Assembly (NCBI GenBank): GCA_052273625.1
Contig: DAVZHW010000005.1
Span: 1-64,000 of the forward strand
DNA: 64,000 nucleotides
From: Fimenecus sp052273625
Lineage (GTDB): Bacteria; Bacillota; Clostridia; Oscillospirales; Acutalibacteraceae
Direction of reading: 5' to 3'
Below are positions 33,673-42,700 of the stretch, piece after piece. A program made the position numbers and the translations under genes. The notes beneath the pieces were generated by a model, which saw only the letters and a program-made list of their open reading frames with translations, had not been told where the DNA came from and made no database searches. How positions within the stretch are numbered: the first letter of the stretch is position 1; the number at the start of each line of letters is the position of its first letter.

Positions 33673-34536
33673 ATGAAAAACAGAGATTTTAATAATTGGC
33701 TGTCCGGTTTTCGTGAGAGTATCGCAGATTATGGTTATTACATAGATTTTGAAAAGGTTCATAGAAATGTAGATAACATCAAGGTTGAACTAAATATCTT
33801 GAATTCACTTATCGGCTCTAAAAATATCGAAGCTGATTTTGAGAGTTTAATGAGAAAATATCCTGAAGTATTGAAGTGTATCCCTCTGCTTTTAGCGGTT
33901 AGAGCAAACGAAATATATGCCATTGACAGCGAGGGAGAATTTACATATAACTTCAAAAAGCCAAATCTTTCGGTTGAGCAATATAAGGTGTTTATGCGTA
34001 AAACGGGTCTTTTTGATTTGATTGAAAATCATATAGTCAACAATCTTGTCGATTACGCAACAGGTGTTGAAACAGGACTTGATTCAAACGGAAGAAAAAA
34101 TCGTGGCGGTCATTTGATGGAAAACTTGGTGGAAAGTTTTATCAAAAAAGCCGGATTTGTTAAAGATGAAACTTGTTTCAAAGAAATGTATATTTATCAA
34201 ATTACAGAAAAATGGAATATAGACTTATCTGCTATCTCAAACCAAGGCAAAACAGAAAAGCGTTTTGATTTTGTGGTTAAGACACCTAATATGATTTACG
34301 GTATCGAAACTAATTTTTACGGAGGCGGCGGAAGTAAATTAAATGAAACAGCACGCAGTTACAAAGCACTTGCTCTCGAAACCGATACAATCGACGGTTT
34401 TACTTTTGTTTGGTTTACCGACGGAAAAGGTTGGACAAGCGCTCGCCATAATCTTGAAGAAACCTTTGATGTTATGGAACACGTTTACAATATTAAAGAT
34501 ATGGAAGATGGTGTGATTAGCGAGGTTTTTAAATAA
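33673..34536 (+). CDS. DpnII/MboI-type restriction endonuclease (GATC)
   Basis: A 287-residue protein whose length and sequence match the DpnII family: NNWLSGFRESIADYGYYIDF at the N-terminus, ESLMRKYPEVLKCIPLLLAVR, GLDSNGRKNRGGHLMENLVE, and KRFDFVVKTPNMIYGIETNFY, where the PD-(D/E)xK-like catalytic residues should lie, followed by GGGGSKLNETARSYK. DpnII cuts unmethylated GATC. It starts 11 bases after the Dam-type gene with AAGGAG in the gap, and its stop overlaps the start of the second methylase by one base. All three are therefore one operon. Confidence 0.9.
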   Translation: MKNRDFNNWLSGFRESIADYGYYIDFEKVHRNVDNIKVELNILNSLIGSKNIEADFESLMRKYPEVLKCIPLLLAVRANEIYAIDSEGEFTYNFKKPNLSVEQYKVFMRKTGLFDLIENHIVNNLVDYATGVETGLDSNGRKNRGGHLMENLVESFIKKAGFVKDETCFKEMYIYQITEKWNIDLSAISNQGKTEKRFDFVVKTPNMIYGIETNFYGGGGSKLNETARSYKALALETDTIDGFTFVWFTDGKGWTSARHNLEETFDVMEHVYNIKDMEDGVISEVFK

Positions 34537-35282
34537 TGGCAAAGAAAATAACAAAATGGGCGCCTGATGATTTTGAGTTGGAAATGACAACACATTGGTC
34601 TTTTCCAAAGCGTGGCGATTGGGCAACTCACGATGCTAAGTGGCGTGGAAATTGGTCTCCCTATATTCCACGAAATATTATATTAAGATATTCAAAAGAG
34701 GGCGATGTAGTTCTTGACCAATTTGCAGGCGGCGGAACTACACTCGTTGAAGCAAAGCTTTTGAACCGTGATATTATCGGCGTTGATGTCAATGATGTTG
34801 CACTTGATAGGTGCAAAGAAAAAATAGATTTTGAGCATGAAGGCGCAAATGGAAAAGTTTACATCCGTAAGGGAGATGCCAGAAATTTAGATTTTCTTTC
34901 AGATGAAAGTATAGACCTTATTTGTACACATCCACCCTATGCCGATATTATTAAATATAGCGATGGCGTTGACGGAGATTTGTCGCAACTCAAAGTCAAA
35001 GATTTTCTTGAAGAAATGAAAACGGTAGCCGATGAAAGCTACCGAGTTTTGAAAAAAGATAAATTTTGTGCCGTACTTATGGGCGATACAAGACAAAAAG
35101 GCTGTATGATACCTATGTCTTTTGATGTTATGAAAATATTTCAAGACGCCGGATTTACTCTTAAAGAGTTGATTATCAAAGAACAACACAACTGTAAAGC
35201 AACAGGATATTGGAAAACAAATAGTGTAAAATATAATTTTTTGCTCATAGCACACGAATATTTGTTTGTGTTTAGGAAATAA
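34536..35282 (+). CDS. second DNA methyltransferase of the DpnII-type operon
   Basis: A 248-residue AdoMet-dependent methyltransferase of the DNA methylase N-4/N-6 superfamily. The cofactor motif is VLDQFAGGGTTLVEA (about 59-73), then IGVDVN, and the catalytic motif reads THPPY (131-135) in place of DPPY/NPPY. The order (cofactor motif before catalytic motif) differs from the beta class to which DpnA belongs. It occupies the place of the second methylase in dpn-like operons (dpnM, dpnA, dpnB) and may protect single-stranded or hemimethylated GATC, or modify a different base. Start and preceding stop overlap as TAATG. Confidence 0.82.
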   Translation: MAKKITKWAPDDFELEMTTHWSFPKRGDWATHDAKWRGNWSPYIPRNIILRYSKEGDVVLDQFAGGGTTLVEAKLLNRDIIGVDVNDVALDRCKEKIDFEHEGANGKVYIRKGDARNLDFLSDESIDLICTHPPYADIIKYSDGVDGDLSQLKVKDFLEEMKTVADESYRVLKKDKFCAVLMGDTRQKGCMIPMSFDVMKIFQDAGFTLKELIIKEQHNCKATGYWKTNSVKYNFLLIAHEYLFVFRK

Positions 35283-35325
35283 GTAAATATAGTCAATTTC
35301 AGCATCATCATTCATATTACATATA

Positions 35326-35360
35326 ATAAAGGAAGCCAATCGTCGATCGGCTTCCTTTGC
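35326..35360. terminator. bidirectional terminator after the restriction-modification operon
   Basis: The ten-base stem AAAGGAAGCC (35328-35337) with GGCTTCCTTT (35349-35358), with further partial pairing inside, lies between the R-M operon and the convergent TraX-like gene. Confidence 0.85.
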
Positions 35361-36104
35361 TTATCTCTTTATTATTCCTATTATAACTAAATGCAACGGA
35401 TAATAGATATAGAAAAACCATTTCATAAACTTGTTGATTTTAGGGTTGCTTCCCCTTTTGCCGTTATACATTGAAAGCACGGGGATTGAAAGCGCAACGC
35501 CGAGCTGTAAAATGCCGTAAACCGCATCTATTGCGAAGAAATACACCACGACATAAAGGCACACATAGAACATCATCCATGTCATTTGCTTTTTGAAATT
35601 TCCTCTGTTCGTGCCGATTGCCATAATGCAAAGTGCGGCAATACAACTCCAATCACTCGGCAAGGTCACAACGCAGATTAAAATAATCGCAAGAACTTTT
35701 ACGGGCATTTTTATTCTCTTTGAATCCGCCGCACGAAGCATTACAAGCCCCCACGCAAGCGACCACATAACGCTTGTTTGATTTAGGAAACCGCCATAGT
35801 AAAACGGAATGAACGATTTTGCGTCAACAAAGCTCTCCGAAAAGAAAATATAAGCAAAATGTGAGATAATCGAGAACGCAAAAAGCCTTGCTGTGTATTT
35901 GTTTATGTTTTTGGTGTAATGATAACCCTCTGCGATAAAATAGCACATTATCGGGCAGGTAAGTCTGCCGATTATATGCATTACAAGCGGTAAAATTCCC
36001 GTCGGATAGCCCGAAAAAGCCGCCCAAGCTATATGGTCAACCGTCATTGCGAGTATCGCTATCAATTTGAGCTGATTTGAATTGAGAATTTTAGCTTTTT
36101 CCAT
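35361..36104 (-). CDS. TraX-family membrane protein
   Basis: A 247-residue protein with about seven to eight membrane helices. It opens with the family's typical LNSNQLKLIAILAMTVDHIAW, followed by MHIIGRLTCPIMCYFIAEGYHYTKN and ends with FYIYYPLHLVIIGIIKR. TraX proteins were named from the F plasmid, where TraX acetylates pilin, but chromosomal homologues in Firmicutes are of unknown role and belong to a wider acyltransferase-like group. The gene lies downstream of the surface-protein cluster beyond its terminator, so a role in modifying those surface proteins is only a possibility. Confidence 0.85.
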   Translation of the reverse strand: MEKAKILNSNQLKLIAILAMTVDHIAWAAFSGYPTGILPLVMHIIGRLTCPIMCYFIAEGYHYTKNINKYTARLFAFSIISHFAYIFFSESFVDAKSFIPFYYGGFLNQTSVMWSLAWGLVMLRAADSKRIKMPVKVLAIILICVVTLPSDWSCIAALCIMAIGTNRGNFKKQMTWMMFYVCLYVVVYFFAIDAVYGILQLGVALSIPVLSMYNGKRGSNPKINKFMKWFFYIYYPLHLVIIGIIKR

Positions 36105-36175
36105 ATCAAAACTCCTAAATTATTTCTATAACCATTCTATCACACAAATTATTTTCAAGCAATAAGTTAAATAGT

Positions 36176-36203
36176 AAACCCCTGACACGAGGTCAGGGGT
36201 TTT
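36176..36203 (-). terminator. terminator at the end of the surface-protein cluster
   Basis: A perfect eleven-base stem, AAACCCCTGAC (36176-36186) with GTCAGGGGTTT (36192-36202), with a five-base loop lies 16 bases past the last gene of the cluster. The T-run on the minus strand is interrupted, but the stem is strong. Confidence 0.75.
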
Positions 36204-36218
36204 AATATGCTTTAGTTT

Positions 36219-37169
36219 TTAGTTAACTTTTGCACCTTCATCTTCTTCGTCCTTGCGCTTTTTACGCCAAAGGATAAAGAACAAAATGAACAAGCCGTCA
36301 AGTGCAAGAACAAAGGTTGCAATAAGGTTCTCCTTTATAAGAGCACCTGTTTTTGAGATGATCGGATGGTCCTTGATAATATCGCCCTTATCCTTATCGG
36401 GTTCGGGAGTCGGTGTGGGAGTAGGTTCTTCCTGTTCCGGTCCCGACGGGATAATATCAATGCTTCCGTCTGCATTTACAACAAAATTGAGCCAAACCTC
36501 AGAAGTGTCCTTCGGTACGGTAACAATTCTTGTTCCGTCGTCAAGCACAACAACCGAAACCTCGGTAGCTGTATCGCTTACGCTGATAACAAACTCTTGT
36601 TTACCTGCAAGGTTTTCATCTTTGTCATAAATTGAAACGGTATGTCTGCCGTCCTTTATTTCATCAAGCTTGTATGCACCTTTTTTGTCGGCAGTTGTGT
36701 CAAATTCACCGAAGTCAAATTCGAGCTTTGCCGAGGGCATTACATCCTCGCCTTTATAGACCTTACCTTTAAGGCTCATTCTTACGCATGGGTCATCGGT
36801 AACAGACGGGTCGTTACAATCAATGAAAACAAAGTTAATGTCAACGTCCGTTACAACATTTTCAAGCTTGAGCTGTCCGTTCACAACCTGTGCGGTTACA
36901 TCCTCGCCGTTTACAAAAACTGACTTAAGGTGTGAATCGGGTTTAGCAATAATATCAAGCGTTACTCCGTCAAAACGGTTGACGATTATCTTGTCTCCGC
37001 TGGTCATTCTCCGTCCCGAGTGGAGAACATAGCCTCCCTCGTTAAAGGTTACGGTAATTTCATGCGAATCCGGTACTACTGTGCTAAGGTTCATGTTTTC
37101 GGCAAATACTGCAAGCTGCATGGTCAAAACTAAAATAAGACACATTATCACGCTGCAAGCCTTTTTCAT
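36219..37169 (-). CDS. membrane-anchored surface protein with Pro/Thr linker, last gene of the surface cluster
   Basis: A 316-residue exported protein: signal peptide at residues 1-23 (VIMCLILVLTMQLAVFAE), a first beta-rich domain (HEITVTFNEGGYVLHSG through VVTDVDINFVFID), a second domain resembling a carboxypeptidase-regulatory/Cna-B fold (SLKGKVYKGEDVMPSAKLEF, KGAYKLDEIKDGRHTVSIYD), a linker with repeated PTPTP (about 245-255), and a C-terminal membrane helix (LIATFVLALDGLFILFFILW) with a basic tail. No LPxTG is present, so it stays in the membrane facing outward and is not sorted to the wall. It is last in the row of secreted paralogues and could be the anchor or cap of their assembly. Confidence 0.82.
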   Translation of the reverse strand: MKKACSVIMCLILVLTMQLAVFAENMNLSTVVPDSHEITVTFNEGGYVLHSGRRMTSGDKIIVNRFDGVTLDIIAKPDSHLKSVFVNGEDVTAQVVNGQLKLENVVTDVDINFVFIDCNDPSVTDDPCVRMSLKGKVYKGEDVMPSAKLEFDFGEFDTTADKKGAYKLDEIKDGRHTVSIYDKDENLAGKQEFVISVSDTATEVSVVVLDDGTRIVTVPKDTSEVWLNFVVNADGSIDIIPSGPEQEEPTPTPTPEPDKDKGDIIKDHPIISKTGALIKENLIATFVLALDGLFILFFILWRKKRKDEEDEGAKVN

Positions 37170-37200
37170 GAAACCACCTCCTTATAATACCAAATTGCAA

Positions 37201-37683
37201 TTAAGCTGCTGTGTATGTTACCGTATAAGTCATTGTGCCGACATATTCTGCAATCGGTACTCCGGAGAAGTCTGCGATTGTAACGGTAGTAGCTGAATCA
37301 ACAGCGTTGTTTACTTCGTTATAAACAGCCTCTTCGCCGTTAGCAACTGTAAATGTAAGAGTAGAAGCAGTGCCTGCATTTGTCATCTTACCGCCATCGT
37401 TAGCTTCAGCCTTAACTGCAAGTGTGTCGCCGAGCTTAAGCTGTGATGTAACTGTGTATTTAGCGTCCTGTGCTGTTGTGTCGCCCCAAGCAACATCAAC
37501 AGAAGCGGGAATTGTTACTGTGTATGTGTATGCGTCAGTACCGTCAGTCTTTGTAAGTGTTGTCTTAACATCTGCGTTAGCGTTCTGCGGAACTGAATCC
37601 TTGTTGATTTCGGTTGCAAATACAGGTACGCAAATGCTTGCGAGCATCATAACTGCAAGAATTATAGAAATTACTTTTTTCAT
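37201..37683 (-). CDS. small secreted IPA...W-domain protein, paralogue 5
   Basis: A 160-residue exported protein: signal peptide MKKVISIILAVMMLASICVPVFA, then about 137 residues of beta-rich sequence with no cysteine. The family core reads VTIPASVDVAWGDTT followed by YTVTSQLKLGDTLAVKAEA; the C-terminus reads VPIAEYVGTMTYTVTYTAA. It is the paralogue closest to the C-terminal domain of the 1773-residue protein, which ends EYKTTLTYTVTYTDA. The second conserved Trp of the family is absent here. TAAGGAGA precedes the ATG. Function unknown; no sorting signal. Confidence 0.82.
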   Translation of the reverse strand: MKKVISIILAVMMLASICVPVFATEINKDSVPQNANADVKTTLTKTDGTDAYTYTVTIPASVDVAWGDTTAQDAKYTVTSQLKLGDTLAVKAEANDGGKMTNAGTASTLTFTVANGEEAVYNEVNNAVDSATTVTIADFSGVPIAEYVGTMTYTVTYTAA

Positions 37684-37702
37684 TGTAAACTCTCCTTATA
37701 AA

Positions 37703-38200
37703 TTAAGCTGCAACAACCTGTGCTGTGAAGGTAAGCGTATCGGTGTACTCGTCGATAGCTGCGTTAGCCCATGCTGTGCCTGCAACATTAACGGTTACAG
37801 TCTTAACGAATGTGCCTGCCGCAACAACGGAAGCTGTTGTCTTAACAGCTGTAATGTCGCCTGTGATTGAGTAAGCGAGTGTTGCGCCGCTTGCCGATGT
37901 CATATTAGCGTTATTCTGTGCTACATCAACCTGAATAACCTTACCTGTTTTAAGCTGGCTTTCAACAGAATAATTGAAATTCTTTGAGCTGTCTGTGTTT
38001 GCTGTGTTCCACGGAATAGGCATCTCTGCAGGAATTGATACTACAAAAGTACCGTTGTCCGTAACAGCTGAAATATCGGTTTTAACCTGTGCTGTGCCCT
38101 TGCCGTCGGGTGTTGTCTTATCGATTGTTGCCGCAAAGCAAGGTACACAAATAGCAGCTATCATAAGAACTGCTACTGCAATTGAAAGAATCTTTTTCAT
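37703..38200 (-). CDS. small secreted IPA...W-domain protein, paralogue 4
   Basis: About 165 residues from the ATG at 38200, which has GAGAGG eight bases upstream; an upstream in-frame GTG falls within that site. Signal peptide MKKILSIAVAVLMIAAICVPCFA. The family core reads VSIPAEMPIPWNTANT, then NYSVESQLKTGKVIQVDVAQ; the C-terminal part reads VNVAGTAWANAAIDEYTDTL. Its size, beta-rich pattern and lack of cysteine after the signal match its four neighbours. Function unknown. Confidence 0.82.
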   Translation of the reverse strand: MKKILSIAVAVLMIAAICVPCFAATIDKTTPDGKGTAQVKTDISAVTDNGTFVVSIPAEMPIPWNTANTDSSKNFNYSVESQLKTGKVIQVDVAQNNANMTSASGATLAYSITGDITAVKTTASVVAAGTFVKTVTVNVAGTAWANAAIDEYTDTLTFTAQVVAA

Positions 38201-38221
38201 TTTAAGCACCTCTCATTAAAT

Positions 38222-38701
38222 TTAAGCTATTGCAACCGTGAATGTAAGTGTGTCCTGATATTCGCCTACTACTGCTGATTTCCAAGCTGTATCAGCAACA
38301 TTTACGTTGATTGTCTGGTCAGCTGCCGGATAAACAACGGGGCCTGCTGCTGTGAAAGCTGTTGTACCGCCCAATGTGTAAGCGAGTGTCATTGAATCAG
38401 CGCCTACTGCGTAGGTCATAACGTCGTGTCCTGAAACATTAACTGTGAGCTTCTTGCCGTAACCAAGATGTGACTCAACGCTGTAAGTCAAATCCTGAGA
38501 AGCCTTGCCCCACGGAATTTCAGTTGTTGCGGGGATTGAAACGATGAACTTTTCAGCATTTTCGCCTGCTTCGTCAACAGTCTTTGTCTTAACGATTGCG
38601 TCGCCTGTGCCGCCGTTAGTTGTGATGTCAGCTGCGAACGAGGGAACGCAAATGCTTGCGAGCATAAGAGCTGCGATAATGATAGAAACAATCTTTTTCA
38701 T
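38222..38701 (-). CDS. small secreted IPA...W-domain protein, paralogue 3
   Basis: A 159-residue exported protein with signal peptide MKKIVSIIIAALMLASICVPSFA. The family core is VSIPATTEIPWGKASQDLTY followed by SVESHLGYGKKLTVNVSG. The C-terminus is VNVADTAWKSAVVGEYQDTL then TFTVAIA. The ATG has GGAGGGAG upstream. It is closely similar to paralogue 2 in the core (the SVESHL segment is shared), pointing to local gene duplication. Confidence 0.83.
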   Translation of the reverse strand: MKKIVSIIIAALMLASICVPSFAADITTNGGTGDAIVKTKTVDEAGENAEKFIVSIPATTEIPWGKASQDLTYSVESHLGYGKKLTVNVSGHDVMTYAVGADSMTLAYTLGGTTAFTAAGPVVYPAADQTINVNVADTAWKSAVVGEYQDTLTFTVAIA

Positions 38702-38724
38702 TTCGGTTTATCTCCCTCCGCCTG

Positions 38725-39216
38725 TTATATAGCCTCAACTGAAACGGTGTATGTGAGTGTATCGGAATACTCCTCAACTACTGCCTTTTTCCAGTTTACG
38801 CTGTCGATTTTAACCTTGAGATCCTGCTTAACGCCTGAATCTGTTGCTTCGTCATAAACAACGGGTGAGGTTGCAAGGAAGGCATCAGCACCTTCAAGAA
38901 CATAAGCAAGTGAATATGCGCCGTCTGTTGTTTTCATTGCGCCTGTGCCTGCTACAACAACCTTAACAGCCTTGTTTCTTGCAAGGTGTGATTCAACTGT
39001 GTAGCTGACATCTGTTGCCTCTGTGCCCCACGGAATTACTGTATCTGCAGGAATTTCAATTGAATAGTTTTCTCCGCTTGTGCCGTCCTCTTTAGTTGTT
39101 GAGGTCTTAACGATAACATCTGTTGCACCTGCGGTTGTTACTGTTGCAGCAAAGCTCGGAACTGCTACGAGAGCGAGCATCATTACTGCGAGAACTACTG
39201 ATAATACTTTTTTCAC
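38725..39216 (-). CDS. small secreted IPA...W-domain protein, paralogue 2 (GTG start)
   Basis: About 163 residues. I place the start at the GTG at 39216, just after AAAGGAG, which gives a normal signal peptide (KKVLSVVLAVMMLALVAVPSFA). A longer frame upstream would put 19 unlikely residues before it, and the nearer ATG is out of frame. The family core is IEIPADTVIPWGTEATDVSY then VESHLARNKAVKVVVAG; the C-terminus is VKIDSVNWKKAVVEEYSDTL then TYTVSVEAI. Function unknown. Confidence 0.8.
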   Translation of the reverse strand: MKKVLSVVLAVMMLALVAVPSFAATVTTAGATDVIVKTSTTKEDGTSGENYSIEIPADTVIPWGTEATDVSYTVESHLARNKAVKVVVAGTGAMKTTDGAYSLAYVLEGADAFLATSPVVYDEATDSGVKQDLKVKIDSVNWKKAVVEEYSDTLTYTVSVEAI

Positions 39217-39235
39217 ATCGATTTCTCCTTTCAAA

Positions 39236-39682
39236 TTAAGCATTTGTATATTCAGCTGTAAAAGTAAGAACATCTGTATGCTCGCCTGATGCAGCCTGTT
39301 GCCATTGTGCGTCCGCTATTGAAACTGAAAGCGGAAAGCTCTTATCGTAGTCGCCTGCGAAGAATGCGATTGCGTCTGCGCCTGTAAGCGTATAAGCAAT
39401 TTTGCTTGAAGCGGAAGTTGTGCTTACAAGGCTGTAATCGTTAGCCGAAGCTACCGAAACCTTAACCGTCTTGCCGGGCGACAAGCGCATAACCGTTGCC
39501 GTAACCGAACCGAGAGCGTACGATGACGACTCCCATGGAATGTCTGTGTCTGCCGGGAATGTAAGCTGATATTCATCAGTTACGCCGCTGCCGGTTGAAA
39601 TGGTCATTGAATCAGCAAAAGCAGGCAAAACGCACACGCTAACCAAAATCAATGCAAAGACAACCGCTAAAAATTTCTTCAT
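39236..39682 (-). CDS. small secreted IPA...W-domain protein, paralogue 1
   Basis: A 148-residue exported protein, first of the five small paralogues in transcription order and the most divergent. Signal peptide MKKFLAVVFALILVSVCVLPAFA. The core reads LTFPADTDIPWESSSYALGS then VTATVMRLSPGKTVKVSVAS. The C-terminus reads VSIADAQWQQAASGEHTDVL then TFTAEYTNA. AAGAAGGGAG precedes the ATG. It follows the gene of the giant protein by 21 bases. Confidence 0.82.
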   Translation of the reverse strand: MKKFLAVVFALILVSVCVLPAFADSMTISTGSGVTDEYQLTFPADTDIPWESSSYALGSVTATVMRLSPGKTVKVSVASANDYSLVSTTSASSKIAYTLTGADAIAFFAGDYDKSFPLSVSIADAQWQQAASGEHTDVLTFTAEYTNA

Positions 39683-39703
39683 CTTTGTTTACTCCCTTCT
39701 TTA

Positions 39704-42700
39704 TTACGGTGTTGCATCTGTGTAAGTGACCGTATAAGTTAATGTTGTTTTATATTCGCCGACCGGAACAGCATCCCAACCGCTTACTGCAAGATACGGT
39801 GTGGTGTTGAGTCCTACGTCGGTATTTATACCTGTAAAGTCGCTCGGGTCAAAGCCCTTGTAGTTGTAAGTAAGGTTGAACGACGGATTTGAGGAGGTCA
39901 GCTGACCTGCGCCTGTGTAAGCTCCTGCCGAATCAGGTGTACCGTTACAGGTTACCGCAACATTCAATTTTGCACCTGCTTTAAGCGAGGTCGAAACCCT
40001 ACAATCTACGCTTTGGTCTGTTGAATCGTCCCACGCTACGTTAAATTCCGCAGGAATTGTAACCGTATATGCGTCGTTGGGTGTGTAAATAACCTCAAGC
40101 GTCTTTTTAAGCTCCTTGCCCGTGCTGTCCTTGAGCACAGCTCCCGCATCATCCGTGTAGGTGAATACGAGTTTATCGGAAACTGCGTTTGCAACCGCAA
40201 GCTCGGCAGGTACGGAAACCTCAACATTTACAGTTAAGGGGGCGCCCGGGGTAAGAGTATTATCGGCAACATCGCTCAATTTAACTCCTGCCGTCAAATC
40301 AGCCGCACTGTATGTCTTTGTGATGCCGTTTACGGTAACCTTAACGTCATACGCCGCATTCTCGCCGAGAGCGTTCTGCAACTTTCCGTTTGTGGAAGTC
40401 AACTTGATTTGTGTATTAACAGGTGTTGCCGAGGGAAGCTGTTCTGAGTAGGTTACCGAATACGTATCCGTCTCACTCAGCTTATCCTTTGAAAGATATA
40501 CCGTTTTATCTGTTGTATCGGCGCTATATCTCGGGAACAATCTCAAAATATCCTCGATACCGTAAGCAGCTTCGGGATTTGCGGTAGAGCCTACCGTCTC
40601 GCCGTCATAGAGCTGCTTGATTTTAGCGTAAGCGCTTATAAAGCTGTTATACTCGTCAACGGTGTCCTTGATTTTCTCAAGCTCGGATGCTGTGAACAGC
40701 TCTTGAGCATCAAGCTTGCCCTTTGTCTGATTGAACAACGCCGTGTATTCCTTTGAAAGCTTAACTGCGCCTCCGTCAATCGCTCCTGTCGCACCGATAA
40801 CATCCGTATATGTCTGACCGTTTCTCAAAACCTTAGAAACTGCCTTTGCAGCGTTTGTGAACCTTGTATACATTTCAGGCATTGCGGTTGAGTCCTGCAT
40901 AAGAAGCTTTGCATAATACGGAAGTGCCTGATAGCTGTTCTTTGCGTTTTCAAGCTTTGTAACACCGTCGCCGTCAAGTGTCAGCAAACTGATTGCCGTT
41001 CCGTTGACGTCGTATTTGGTGTACATTCCCTGAACCTCTGTCTGGAACGCCTTAATCTCTGCGAGATATTCCTCAAGGAGCTTACAGCGTTTAGCCGCAA
41101 GGTACGCATTTTGAAGCTTTTCGGCAGGCGTCAAAGTATCTGTCGCCGAAGTCTTAACATCAAGTAATGCCTTTTTCTCATTACTGAAGCGTTTGTACGA
41201 CTCCTCGTAAATCGAGATTATCTCATCAACCTGTGCCTGCGTTATACCGTAAGCCGCATAGTTGACTGCAACGCTTCCGTCCGCAGCCGTTACGAAGCCC
41301 GGATATGGCAAGCCGTTCTGTCCGCCGGGGTACTGAACATCAGGTCCTGTGACCGTATCGTTCTTTGCCGTACCCTTAACCTCTGCGGGCAAGCCGTTAA
41401 TCGCCGAAAGCGTTTCGTCAATTCCCGTAGAGCCTTTATCAAGTATGGGTTGCGGTTTAAGAGTTGTGTCTGCTACCCATGTCTCATATTTTGTCAAAAG
41501 AGCGTCTGCTTTCTTAACAGACTCAAGAGTTTTCTGATAATCACTGAGTGAGTTATAGAGTGCTCTTGCGTTTACAACCTCTGTTGCAAAGCCTGTGCCG
41601 TAAACGTCGATTTTTGAAACGTTTGTTTCGAATACCTCTGACGGTAAAGCCTTAACCTGAAGCAGCTCGTCGAAGTTCTTATCGTTGATGCCTCTTGCCG
41701 CAGCCTTATCCGAATAGAAATTCTTGTCGTAAGAGAAGCCGACGTTATCAACCGTAAACGACTTTCCTTCCAAATCCCTTGCGTCCTCCGCCGATACGGG
41801 AGCAACGCCGATACTTACACGGAAAATGGAGTTGAGTGCCTCTGCCGACTCATCAAGCTTTGCATTTGAAGTAATCAAGCCGCCGAGACCACGCTTGAAG
41901 TGGAAAAGCGGAATCATTATATAGCCCTTATAGTTGTGAAGTGACAAGTCCTTTACTCCGTCGCCGTCGGTGTCAGCACCGTAGTCTGAAGTATAGTTAT
42001 ACATTCTCGGCGAAGTTTCGTTCGTCGCCTTGACCCATTCACCCGTTGTCGGGCTTAAAAGATAGAGATAGCTGTCCCTGTTGCTGCTGCCGAGGTCAAC
42101 GCCAAAGTTGTTCGGCGAACCGTCATAGCCTGCGCCTATTGTAACTGTAAAGCTGTAATTATTAAGCTGTGAGAAGTCCGCATAGAATACAAGTGAAAGC
42201 GGAATAGCGCCCGGGGTGTCGGTAAAGGGCTTTGAAAGGTCCCCGAGCTTAACATCGGAGGTTCCCATGTTGTTCTTAACCAAATCAACATATTTTGAGA
42301 AATCCTGACAGTCCTTCGTGAAGCTCATATTGTTGAAATAACCGCTGTTTGCGTCATAAAGGTTATTCTTAATTGTAAGAGTTGCGCCCTTTGTTCCCTG
42401 CGCACCACCGGTTGAGGAAATGTAAGCCTCACCGCCGTACTGCTTGATTTCATTCATTGAAATAGCATTCTTGAGCTGGTCTGTCTCATTGTCGCCCCAA
42501 TAGGTGGACTCCTGACCGTGGCTTGAGTGTCCGCTGATTGACATAAACGAACCCGTCCAGGTTATGAAGCCCTTTTTGTAGTTATAGTCCTCATTCAAGG
42601 TACCTGCGTTACTTGCATTTTCAAATCTCCAAGCATTTGTGCCCGGCGTAAGATTTTCAAATGTATTGAACGGTACAAACGGGTTATCTGTAAGCTTCTG

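Noticed and set aside
36219..37169. LPxTG sorting signal for sortase anchoring
   Set aside because: The C-terminus has a membrane helix and a basic tail but no LPxTG-like motif before it; SKTGA is not adequate.
37201..39682. Assignment of the small surface proteins to the WxL family
   Set aside because: They share a beta-rich pattern and conserved Trp, but the WxL tripeptides and GW motif spacing of that family are not visible. Left as unassigned.
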